From: Candidatus Cardinium hertigii
GTDB taxonomy: Bacteria; Bacteroidota; Bacteroidia; Cytophagales_A; Amoebophilaceae
Length of the DNA stretch: 23,280 nt
Direction of reading: 5' to 3'
Assembly (NCBI RefSeq): GCF_003788695.1
Contig: NZ_RARA01000023.1
Coordinates: 48,623 to 71,902, forward strand
Under the pieces are notes generated by a model, which saw only the letters and a program-made list of their open reading frames with translations, was not told the DNA's origin and ran no database searches. This document shows, in pieces, positions 8,608-15,256 of this stretch. Numbering within the stretch: position 1 is the first letter of the stretch; each line of letters starts with the position of its first letter. The position numbers and the translations under genes were made by a program.

Positions 8608-9390
8608 ATGGCAACGGCTATAAGAATTAAAAAGGCATTAGGTCAGCATTTTCTAAAAGATCCTGTTATAGCTAATCAAATAGCAAATCTATTAACTGGT
8701 GAAGGGCTTACGCGTACCGTAATTGAAGTGGGGCCGGGCACTGGTAGCTTAACAGATATGTTATTGTCTATTCCTAGGTTATACCTTATAGAAATAGATC
8801 GTGATCTTATAGTCTATTTAAAAAAAAAATATGTCCAATTAAATGATAGAATCATACAAGCAGATTTTTTAACCTACTCTTTAGTAGAGCAGTTTAAAGG
8901 AGAACGCCTAACTATTATTGGTAATTTCCCCTATAACATCTCTTCTCAAATTTTCTTTAAAATTTTAGATAATCGTCATATAGTTGATGAGGTAGTGGGA
9001 ATGGTACAGAAAGAATTTGCCCAACGGCTTTCTGCTAAACCAGGTAGTAAGATATATGGGATTCCTAGCGTGCTTTTACAAGCATTCTATACCATAGAAT
9101 ATTGCTTTACGGTACCTAAATATCTCTTTATTCCCGCTCCTAAGGTGGAATCTGCTGTTATTACCATGCAGCGTAACCATGTAAAACAACTTCCATGTAA
9201 TGAACGTCTTTTTTTTCAAATAGTCAAAAGTGGATTTCAACAACGACGAAAAAAACTACACAATGCCCTTTCTGCTTTCAATATTTCAAATCTAACCTGC
9301 AAGGATCTATTACACAAACGTGCGGAAGAAATTAGTGTGGATGGATTTGTGCAACTCACCAACGCAATAGCATCTAAAAACCCGGTTTGA
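8608..9390 (+). CDS. rsmA: 16S rRNA (adenine1518-N6/adenine1519-N6)-dimethyltransferase KsgA/RsmA
   Basis: A 260-residue protein of usual length. KKALGQHFLKDPVIANQI at 8-25 is the family's N-terminal signature. EVGPGTGSLTDML at 40-52 is the S-adenosylmethionine-binding loop, IEIDRDL at 61-67 the acidic motif II, and NFPYNISSQIFFKIL at 106-120 the catalytic NxPY motif, with Phe in place of the usual Leu. The C-terminus carries FIPAPKVESAVITM and QQRRKKLHNAL, both typical. The enzyme dimethylates two adjacent adenines in helix 45 of 16S rRNA late in small-subunit assembly. It is the second gene after the HTH regulator and converges with fabV, with about 31 bp between the two stops. Confidence 0.95.
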   Translation: MATAIRIKKALGQHFLKDPVIANQIANLLTGEGLTRTVIEVGPGTGSLTDMLLSIPRLYLIEIDRDLIVYLKKKYVQLNDRIIQADFLTYSLVEQFKGERLTIIGNFPYNISSQIFFKILDNRHIVDEVVGMVQKEFAQRLSAKPGSKIYGIPSVLLQAFYTIEYCFTVPKYLFIPAPKVESAVITMQRNHVKQLPCNERLFFQIVKSGFQQRRKKLHNALSAFNISNLTCKDLLHKRAEEISVDGFVQLTNAIASKNPV

Positions 9391-9421
9391 TTTTACCATG
9401 CCATTTGGCAAGAGTGCTGCG

Positions 9422-10636
9422 CTATGATTGCTGCATAGCCAAAGATGGGATGGCAACATCCACCGCACATGGCTGGTCATAATCAACTCCTTCTACTTTA
9501 AAACCAAATAATTTGTAAAATTCACGGGTATATCCGGCCATGTCAGTAAGGGCATCTATATTTTCATTATTTAACTTAGGCCATATATCAGTAACAGCTT
9601 GCTGCACATCTGCTTGCATTTCCCAATCATCCATGCGAATACATCCTTGGGCGTCTACCAGCACCTGCCGATCTTTTCTATATAAGCGATCTGAACATAA
9701 CCGGTACATTTGCTCTATACATGCCTCATGTAGCTTTTTTTCTTTCATAATTTTGTAAATTAATGAAATATAAATAGATACTACAGGTATAGCCGCACTT
9801 GCTTGGGTAACCAAAGCTTTATTCACAGAAATAAAGGCCTGTCCACCAATAGGACTAAGTCGCTTTGTAAGTATTTTGCTTGTTTCTGCTAAATGTTTTT
9901 TTGCTTGACCGATAGTTCCTTTTGTATAAATTGACTCAGTTAATTTAGGCCCAATGTAGGAGTAAGCCACTGTTTGGATACCCTCTGCCAGTACATTTGC
10001 CTCCAGTAAAGCATCTATCCACATAGCCCAGTCCTCACCTCCCATCACCATAACCGTATCTTCGATTTCTTTAGCTGTTGCTGGCTCAATACGAACATCT
10101 AAGAGATGACCACGCATTACATCGATGGTTTTACCGCTATATGGCTGTTCAATAGGCTTTAAAACAGCGTTAAAAAGCGCTCCCGTTTTGGGATGCGTGC
10201 GGCGTGATGAGGCTAGGCTATATATTACACAATCCACCACTTCCTCCCCCCAGTCCTGTTTAATGAGCGCAATGGTTTTTTGCTTTATTTCATCTGAAAA
10301 TGCATTCCCATGCATGCTTTTAGCATAAAGTCCAGCTTGATGAGCTGCTTGCTCAAAAGCAGCTGTATTGTACCAACCAGCGGAAGCGGTGCGTTTACCT
10401 TCAGCTGCGTGCCCAGCAAAGACACCTATGGTTTGGGCCTGCGCACAAAAAGCAGTAACTATCCTACTAGCTAAACCATAACCTGCAGATGCACCTATAA
10501 GCAGAACTTTTTTAGGTCCAGATGGAATAGATGGTTGGTTTTGTACATATCTAATCTGCTCCAGTACATTTGCTGTGCAACCGGTAGAATGGGCTGTAGT
10601 ACATATAAAGCCACGTATTCTTGGTTCTATAAGCAT
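9422..10636 (-). CDS. fabV: FabV-type trans-2-enoyl-ACP/CoA reductase (NADH)
   Basis: A 404-residue protein of normal FabV length. It shows the N-terminal MLIEPRIRGFICTTAHSTGC, the nucleotide-binding GASAGYGLASR at 48-58, VIYSLASSRRTHPKTG at 138-152, VMVMGGEDWAMWI at 196-208, and the catalytic Y-x8-K at Tyr237/Lys246 within YSYIGPKLTESIYTKG and TIGQAKKHL. FabV performs the last reduction of each fatty-acid elongation cycle, reducing the trans-2 double bond of enoyl-ACP with NADH in the cytoplasm. FabV enzymes are naturally little affected by triclosan (family knowledge). It is the third gene of the M23-bactofilin-fabV group, 15 bp after the bactofilin stop. Confidence 0.95.
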   Translation of the reverse strand: MLIEPRIRGFICTTAHSTGCTANVLEQIRYVQNQPSIPSGPKKVLLIGASAGYGLASRIVTAFCAQAQTIGVFAGHAAEGKRTASAGWYNTAAFEQAAHQAGLYAKSMHGNAFSDEIKQKTIALIKQDWGEEVVDCVIYSLASSRRTHPKTGALFNAVLKPIEQPYSGKTIDVMRGHLLDVRIEPATAKEIEDTVMVMGGEDWAMWIDALLEANVLAEGIQTVAYSYIGPKLTESIYTKGTIGQAKKHLAETSKILTKRLSPIGGQAFISVNKALVTQASAAIPVVSIYISLIYKIMKEKKLHEACIEQMYRLCSDRLYRKDRQVLVDAQGCIRMDDWEMQADVQQAVTDIWPKLNNENIDALTDMAGYTREFYKLFGFKVEGVDYDQPCAVDVAIPSLAMQQS

Positions 10637-10651
10637 ATGTAATAGGTATTT

Positions 10652-11170
10652 TTAAGAAACGGTTGTTGGTCTAGTTGCACATGTAGATAATTTTCTATTT
10701 TCTGGTTTTAAGCTGCCTTCCATATGTTCCTTATCTAAGCCAAATGACTTGGTAGCGGCAGATGATACATTTACAGAAGCAGAGGTAGCATTTTCATGTA
10801 CGGTTTTGGATTCCTTATTCTTTTTGCCCATTTTACACTTTCCATCAAAATAAGCACCCTCTTCAAAAACCAATTTGCTAGCAATAATGTCACCCCATAC
10901 AACCGCAGTTGATTTTAGCACGAGTAACTCTATAACTTCTATAGTGCCTTTTACTTCTCCACCAATTTCAGCATTTTGTGCTACAATATTTCCTTGTAAT
11001 TGTGCCGTATGACTTAAAACTACTTTTGCTTTTGTTTGGATACCACCGGTTACCTTACCTTCTACTCGTAAATTACCTGTAGTACTTATATTACCTTCCA
11101 GGTGTGATCCCTGTCCTATGATGTTGCTAATCGTCACAGGGTCTAAAGGTTTAGCTTTATTATTGAACAT
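10652..11170 (-). CDS. Bactofilin family cytoskeletal protein
   Basis: A 172-residue protein whose residues about 15-115 are a bactofilin (DUF583-like) beta-helix. It shows short repeating turns such as ISNIIGQGSHLEGNISTTGN, LRVEGKVTGGI, QLQGNIVAQNAEIGGEVKGT and AVVWGDIIASKL, ending with FEEGAYFDGKCKM. The C-terminal 55 residues are polar and low in structure. Bactofilins polymerise without nucleotide into filaments on the inner face of the membrane and often guide cell-wall enzymes. Its start overlaps the end of the upstream M23 peptidase gene by 11 bp, a pairing also known from Helicobacter and other bacteria where bactofilin and an M23 enzyme cooperate in cell shape. Confidence 0.92.
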   Translation of the reverse strand: MFNNKAKPLDPVTISNIIGQGSHLEGNISTTGNLRVEGKVTGGIQTKAKVVLSHTAQLQGNIVAQNAEIGGEVKGTIEVIELLVLKSTAVVWGDIIASKLVFEEGAYFDGKCKMGKKNKESKTVHENATSASVNVSSAATKSFGLDKEHMEGSLKPENRKLSTCATRPTTVS

Positions 11171-12089
11171 TTTTTCTAGAAATTTTAATAAAATCTTCTG
11201 GATTCAGTGCTACTCCTTCACTCCAAAGTTCAAAGTGTAAATGTGGGCCACTCAAAAGTTCTCCAGATTTTCCCATAAGCGCAACCACATCGCCTGCCTT
11301 AACTAAGTTACCAACTTTTTTAAACAAAAAAGCACAATGCTTGCAAATTGAAACCAAATTATTATGATGTTGAATGACAATAATCCATCCTGTATCGACG
11401 GACCAATCCGTCAAAATCACCATTCCAGAGGCTATGGCTTTAACAGGATCCTTTTCTTTTGCAACAATATCCACGCCATAATGTCCACTTGTTTTATTGA
11501 ACGTATCTGTAATACTTCCATGGATAGGCGGAAAAAATAATCCAGCCATATTTTGCATATTTTGAACGGAAGCCGCCATGGTGTGCATCGTTGATGGTGA
11601 CATGTAGGACTCAGTTTTTATTACAGCTGTTTCTGCCGCCTCTGCGGTTGCTGTTTCTACCACTGGGGATTCTTCTATCGACTTTTCTTCTATAGGCATT
11701 TCTGCTGTCGGCTTGGAAATAGCAGGAGGCATAGGAGATAATGCGGCATCGGACGTATGCGATTTACCTCGAATGATATTTTGGAGCGTGGTAATAAACT
11801 TTGTTTGGGATACAATTTTTTGTTCCAAATCTTCCACTTCGGAAGCCAAAGAAAGTATTTTTTTTTGATTTTCTGCTTCTATATAGATAGGGTTCATCCA
11901 TTTTGCTAGCGCTGTGCTGGCTAGCCATAAGCTAAGACCAAAGCTTACAGCAAACCAGGTACATATTACCATAATGATGGTTGCATAGCTAAAAGGGGTA
12001 CTGATATATTCTGCAAAATTTTCAACATTTCGAATAATCAGCTGATATCTACTTTCGAAACTATTCAGTAGTCTTCTACGGGTACGCAA
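11160..12089 (-). CDS. Membrane-bound M23 (LytM) family endopeptidase
   Basis: A 309-residue protein. A basic N-terminus (MRTRRRLLNSF) precedes one membrane helix at about 36-58. A coiled-coil region at about 72-108 and a Pro/Glu/Ala-rich linker to about 165 follow. The C-terminal LytM domain, about 186-300, has the zinc ligands His203 and Asp207 in HYGVD and His285 in GPHLHFE, plus His251 corresponding to the further catalytic His, so the enzyme looks active. These proteins cut peptide cross-links of peptidoglycan in the periplasm. The coiled coil plus linker layout is that of bactofilin-partner M23 enzymes. It is followed by bactofilin with an 11-bp overlap. Confidence 0.92.
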   Translation of the reverse strand: MRTRRRLLNSFESRYQLIIRNVENFAEYISTPFSYATIIMVICTWFAVSFGLSLWLASTALAKWMNPIYIEAENQKKILSLASEVEDLEQKIVSQTKFITTLQNIIRGKSHTSDAALSPMPPAISKPTAEMPIEEKSIEESPVVETATAEAAETAVIKTESYMSPSTMHTMAASVQNMQNMAGLFFPPIHGSITDTFNKTSGHYGVDIVAKEKDPVKAIASGMVILTDWSVDTGWIIVIQHHNNLVSICKHCAFLFKKVGNLVKAGDVVALMGKSGELLSGPHLHFELWSEGVALNPEDFIKISRKNVQ

Positions 12090-12202
12090 CGATCAGTTTT
12101 TTTGAAGTTGGAAATCTGTTTCCTTATACAAGGTTGGCAACCTAAATGGGGCCTTAATTGCTTAGCATTACGGATTGCCCATAATATACTTTGCAAGCAA
12201 TG

Positions 12203-12277
12203 TGGGCGGCATTGGACTCGAACCAACGACCTTTCCGATGTCAACGGAATGCTCTAAACCAACTGAGCTAACCACCC
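12203..12277 (-). tRNA. tRNA-Val (anticodon GAC)
   Basis: Read on the minus strand, GGGTGGTTAGCTCAG opens a full cloverleaf. The acceptor GGGTGGT pairs with GCCGCCC (two G-U pairs). The anticodon arm is TTCCG-TTGACAT-CGGAA with anticodon GAC, and the T arm contains GGTTCGAGTCC. The discriminator base is A; CCA is not encoded. It decodes GUC/GUU valine codons. It lies 48 bp downstream of tRNA-Leu and 113 bp upstream of the M23 gene, all on the same strand. Confidence 0.95.
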
Positions 12278-12325
12278 GCACTTTTGGTTTCTGGCTTCAA
12301 ATGCATTTTAAACGCCTACCAAATG

Positions 12326-12407
12326 TGCGCAAGGGGGGATTCGAACCCCCACACTCGAAAGTACCACCCCCTCAAGATGGCGTGTCTACCAATTTCACCA
12401 CATGCGC
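12326..12407 (-). tRNA. tRNA-Leu (anticodon GAG)
   Basis: An 82-nt class II tRNA on the minus strand, starting GCGCATGTGGTGAAATTGG and holding a long variable arm. The anticodon arm is CCATC-TTGAGGG-GGTGG with anticodon GAG. The T arm is GGGGG-TTCGAAT-CCCCC. The acceptor GCGCATG pairs with CTTGCGC except for one T-T mismatch at the sixth pair. The discriminator is A and CCA is not encoded. It decodes CUC/CUU leucine codons. Confidence 0.95.
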
Positions 12408-12458
12408 AAAACAAGCATGCTAATTTAATTTCTAGCAGCAAAACAGGGCCGAATAAGA

Positions 12459-12490
12459 ACAATTTAGTAGATAAAAGTCTTTTTACCAAA
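12459..12490 (-). promoter_or_regulatory. Candidate Bacteroidota promoter for the tRNA-Leu/tRNA-Val pair
   Basis: On the minus strand TTTG (12490-12487) and TAAATTGT (12466-12459) are separated by 20 bases. This resembles the Bacteroidota consensus TTTG-N19-21-TAnnTTTG with one or two mismatches in the -7 box. It ends about 52 bp before tRNA-Leu. Confidence 0.4.
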
Positions 12491-12710
12491 GATTTATCCT
12501 ATGATTTGTGCCATACTATTTATCAGTAAAAACAGATATTTCTATTGTTTTTGAATAAAAAATTTGGATTATATTAAAAATATAGACAACATTGCATGTT
12601 ACATATACTACTGTGGGTACCTCATGCCTTTATTATGAGGCACAAATCCTGGAATTTATTAAAATTATGGAACCGCTGCTGAATCATTGTACTGATGTAA
12701 ATATAGCACG

Positions 12711-12908
12711 AAGCCGTTGCAATAGAAAATTGCAGCGATTGTGCTACAAGGCCGTTGTAATAGAAAACAAAAATTTTATAAAAGAAAGAAATTTATACCC
12801 AAACGTTAGTCTTAAAAAGAACATAAACTATACTATTTTAGCGCTGTAAACTTATAAAGAACTCTAAATTTGTATATACAATCGCTGCAATTTTATATTG
12901 CAACGACC
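12711..12908. repeat. REP-like palindromic repeats, one pair in inverted orientation
   Basis: The segment gccgttgcaatagaaaattg at 12712-12731, continuing to 12742, recurs as its reverse complement at 12878-12907 with about three differences over 31 bases. Each copy is itself a hairpin: CGTTGCAAT pairs with ATTGCAGCG across five bases. A partial direct copy (gccgttgtaatagaaaac) is at 12751-12768. A half copy (ctattgcaacggcc) lies far away at 8016-8029. This looks like a small dispersed palindromic element, a REP or miniature transposon end; identity is not established. Confidence 0.55.
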
Positions 12909-13051
12909 TCACTATTTGCCATAAAGGCTAACTTTCACCTTATAGAATCAAGTAAAACTGAATTTTCTTAGCCTTAGGCCTGCATTTGCTAATGCAATAA
13001 AAAAACGATTTAAAATGTGATTTCTCCATTAACGCACCTTGTATTTATTTA

Positions 13052-13078
13052 ATATAACACTCATTATGAGTATTATAT
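13052..13078. promoter_or_regulatory. 27-bp near-perfect palindrome, candidate operator
   Basis: The sequence atataacactcattatgagt plus the next seven bases is symmetrical about base 13065, with 12 of 13 pairs matching. It has no loop of a length suited to a terminator, so a dimeric DNA-binding protein site is more likely. It lies 88 bp upstream of the promoter of the coiled-coil genes. Function is inference. Confidence 0.4.
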
Positions 13079-13165
13079 ATTGATTTTACTTAATAAACAA
13101 GATACTGTTTTGGAACAAGCCTATCTAACACTCCCTACGACTTATTACAGATAAACTGTAAGAAA

Positions 13166-13197
13166 GTTGCAAATTTTAGTTTTATTTTTTAAGTTTG
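13166..13197 (+). promoter_or_regulatory. Strong Bacteroidota-type promoter of the coiled-coil lipoprotein pair
   Basis: GTTG at 13166-13169 and a perfect TAAGTTTG at 13190-13197 are 20 bases apart, matching the Bacteroidota consensus TTG-N20-TAnnTTTG. Transcription would start near 13204, leaving a leader of about 64 bases before ATG 13268. It also makes the in-frame ATG at 13208 an unlikely start. Confidence 0.65.
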
Positions 13198-13267
13198 CTC
13201 CTTAAGGTTGCTTATAATCATTATAAAGGCGTTTTTATATTTTTTACATTCTAATATATCTATAGTT

Positions 13268-15178
13268 ATGCTATATCAAATTTTCATTAGGGCGTTCTTA
13301 TTGGGGTTATGTTCATCTTGTCAATTACATAAATTGGGTATGAATGATAGTAATATAGAGGATAAATATAATCCGGATACGGATATTAAGCTACAGGAAG
13401 AAATAAGAAATTTTACTTCTCAACTTTCTGATCAAATAAATAGCTATGAAACAATAATCAAAGAGATCGATACCCAACTTATTAACTATCAAGTTAAAGG
13501 TAAATCTTATGAGACAAATTTTAATGAGTATTCTGCACAAGCCAATCAAAAAAATGAGTATTCTGCACAAGCCAATCAAAAAGATGAACTCTTCAAGCAA
13601 ATAAGAATTACTCAAGCAAGAACTTATCTTAAGGCTTATATTGTTACATACAATAACCAGATAAATCTTGCTCAAGCAGCAAAGGATCAGGCTCAGGATA
13701 TTATTAGTACACTTGACGAAATTTATAGCGAATATGCGAACATATTAGCAGTAGACAAATCAGAATTAGAAAATTGTATTAAAGATACTAAAACAAATAG
13801 CATCAAATATCAAAAAGAAATAAATAAAATCAAAAATATACTAGGCTACATTCAGACAATACAAACTAATATAGACTCCTTAATAGAATATACTCAGGAC
13901 CCTCAAAAGCCTTTAGACAAGAACGCTTACGAAGGCTTACCTGGATTTACAGAAGCAGCTTATAAAACGCTGGAGTCTTTGCAAGAAATGTACAAAATTT
14001 CCAAAAAAAAGTACGATACCAAGTACAATACCCTTGAGCATATGTCCCCCGAAGATATCATAAAAAATTTTAATAATGAAAGCGCCATTTATAATATATG
14101 CAACGTATTTGCTAATTCCGCTTCTGCTGGTTACTGTAATAAACTAACAACAATATATTATTTAGAGAAAGCTGGACGATTTATTCAAAGTGCCTACATT
14201 ATAAATACTAGTATTAAAAACCATATTGATATTACAGGGCATATTCAGCGTACGCAAAATAATGAAAGCAATGATAATAATGCTTACATAAGCAATATTA
14301 TTGAATCTTTTAAACCTTTAGTGAGAAACACACTTGAAGTAGCAGAAGCTTATATGGAACTTCATGAAAGCTTTAAGGCAGATAATATAAATTTCCTAGA
14401 ATATCAGTCGGCATCACAGCAACTTACTGATCCCAGGCATGTTACAAAACTCTCTCTTGCGCATAATAACTTACTGGACAGTAGGAGTAAGATTGCAGAT
14501 GCTTTTGTAAAGACTATAGATAAAGAAAAAGAAAACATAGCAATACACAGCAGTACACAAAAGGCATACTCCGTATTTGATGCTCAAAATATAGTTGATG
14601 AGATATGTAAAAACATTAATAAACAATACAATCTGATACAGCAATATTGTACGCATGCTCAAAGTATTTATGATAAAGTTGATGATGAGGAGGATGCCCA
14701 AAAAGAACCTTGGGCTAGATGTACTTATCATATGTTGGAAATAACTAAAACATGCAAAAGTATTCTTAGCATCAGCACAGAAATTTTGGATAAAGTTAAT
14801 ACCGATATTAGTAATACAATTATCAATAATGGCACTATAAATGAATTCAATTGTCACCAAGGGTATCTATTAAAACTAATCAGCCGCCGTACAGTTTTAC
14901 TAGATAAACTAAATGAAACAATTGATTTGCTTCCAGCTAACTATAAAAATCGACTTCAATCAACCTATAACGCACTTGCATCGTGTATTAATACAGTAGA
15001 TGAAATTACTAAAAATCAAATTTATCCATATATACAGAAGGAAGACTCCTTGAACAATAGCGATAAGCTCGTACAACTTATTATAGGGTTAAGCAATTTT
15101 ACTCAAGCTATTCAGGAGCTTGGTCATGCTTGTGAAGCATGTGCTAAACAAGCTTGTAATACCACAGGATATAATTGA
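13268..15178 (+). CDS. Large coiled-coil lipoprotein A (paralogue of the next gene)
   Basis: A 636-residue protein of unknown function. ATG 13268 is chosen over an upstream in-frame ATG at 13208 because it gives a proper signal peptide (MLYQIFIRAFLLGLCSSC, lipid site probably C18) and because the promoter ends at 13197. The rest is almost entirely polar, Gln/Asn/Lys/Glu-rich helix with heptad-like spacing, for example QLSDQINSYETIIKEIDTQL. Scattered cysteines fit an exported protein. Residues 86-105 are two exact copies of NEYSAQANQK. The start shares L-x-L-C-x-S-C-Q-x-x-K-L-x-M-x-D with the following gene, and both end in a short helical Cys-containing tail, so they are probably paralogues. 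No enzymatic motif is visible. It may be a surface structural or host-binding protein. Confidence 0.75.
   Translation: MLYQIFIRAFLLGLCSSCQLHKLGMNDSNIEDKYNPDTDIKLQEEIRNFTSQLSDQINSYETIIKEIDTQLINYQVKGKSYETNFNEYSAQANQKNEYSAQANQKDELFKQIRITQARTYLKAYIVTYNNQINLAQAAKDQAQDIISTLDEIYSEYANILAVDKSELENCIKDTKTNSIKYQKEINKIKNILGYIQTIQTNIDSLIEYTQDPQKPLDKNAYEGLPGFTEAAYKTLESLQEMYKISKKKYDTKYNTLEHMSPEDIIKNFNNESAIYNICNVFANSASAGYCNKLTTIYYLEKAGRFIQSAYIINTSIKNHIDITGHIQRTQNNESNDNNAYISNIIESFKPLVRNTLEVAEAYMELHESFKADNINFLEYQSASQQLTDPRHVTKLSLAHNNLLDSRSKIADAFVKTIDKEKENIAIHSSTQKAYSVFDAQNIVDEICKNINKQYNLIQQYCTHAQSIYDKVDDEEDAQKEPWARCTYHMLEITKTCKSILSISTEILDKVNTDISNTIINNGTINEFNCHQGYLLKLISRRTVLLDKLNETIDLLPANYKNRLQSTYNALASCINTVDEITKNQIYPYIQKEDSLNNSDKLVQLIIGLSNFTQAIQELGHACEACAKQACNTTGYN
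13523..13582. repeat. 2 x 30-bp perfect tandem repeat in coiled-coil gene A
   Basis: The 30-bp unit starting aatgagtattctgcacaagc occurs at 13523-13552 and again at 13553-13582 without a mismatch. It encodes NEYSAQANQK twice. Perfect identity points to a recent duplication. Confidence 0.9.
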
Positions 15179-15189
15179 GTGATCACACA

Positions 15190-15221
15190 ATATATGACTT
15201 ATAATATATATGACTTATAAT
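15190..15221. repeat. 2 x 16-bp tandem repeat between the coiled-coil genes
   Basis: The unit atatatgacttataat occurs at 15190-15205 and 15206-15221 in the 78-bp gap between genes A and B. It is AT-rich and could duplicate a protein-binding or -10-like site for gene B. No clear TAnnTTTG promoter is seen in the gap, so gene B may be read from the promoter of gene A. Confidence 0.6.
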
Positions 15222-15256
15222 TTTTTACCATTCTATTATATAAATACTTAAAAACT

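Larger units (their letters stand above)
12424..13165. other. Gene-poor stretch between the tRNAs and the coiled-coil genes
   Basis: About 740 bp with no convincing gene. An 85-codon ORF at 12592-12849 overlaps repeated palindromic DNA and shows no recognisable domain, so it is not called. Besides the tRNA promoter, the stretch holds REP-like palindromes (12711-12908) and a 27-bp palindrome (13052-13078). Confidence 0.6.

Noticed and set aside
9391..9421. Small hairpin (tgcc/ggca) between ksgA and fabV as a terminator
   Set aside because: Only four base pairs and no T-run; too weak to call.
12175..12529. Two short overlapping plus-strand ORFs resembling 'GGIGLEPTTF' and 'ARGDSNPH' peptides
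   Set aside because: They are read across the two tRNA genes in the antisense direction, a well-known source of false proteins.
12592..12849. 85-codon ORF in the gene-poor stretch
   Set aside because: No domain, no promoter or signal, and much of it is the REP-like palindromic DNA.
13208..13267. Upstream ATG extending coiled-coil protein A by 20 residues
   Set aside because: It would put the start about five bases after the predicted transcription start and bury the signal peptide.
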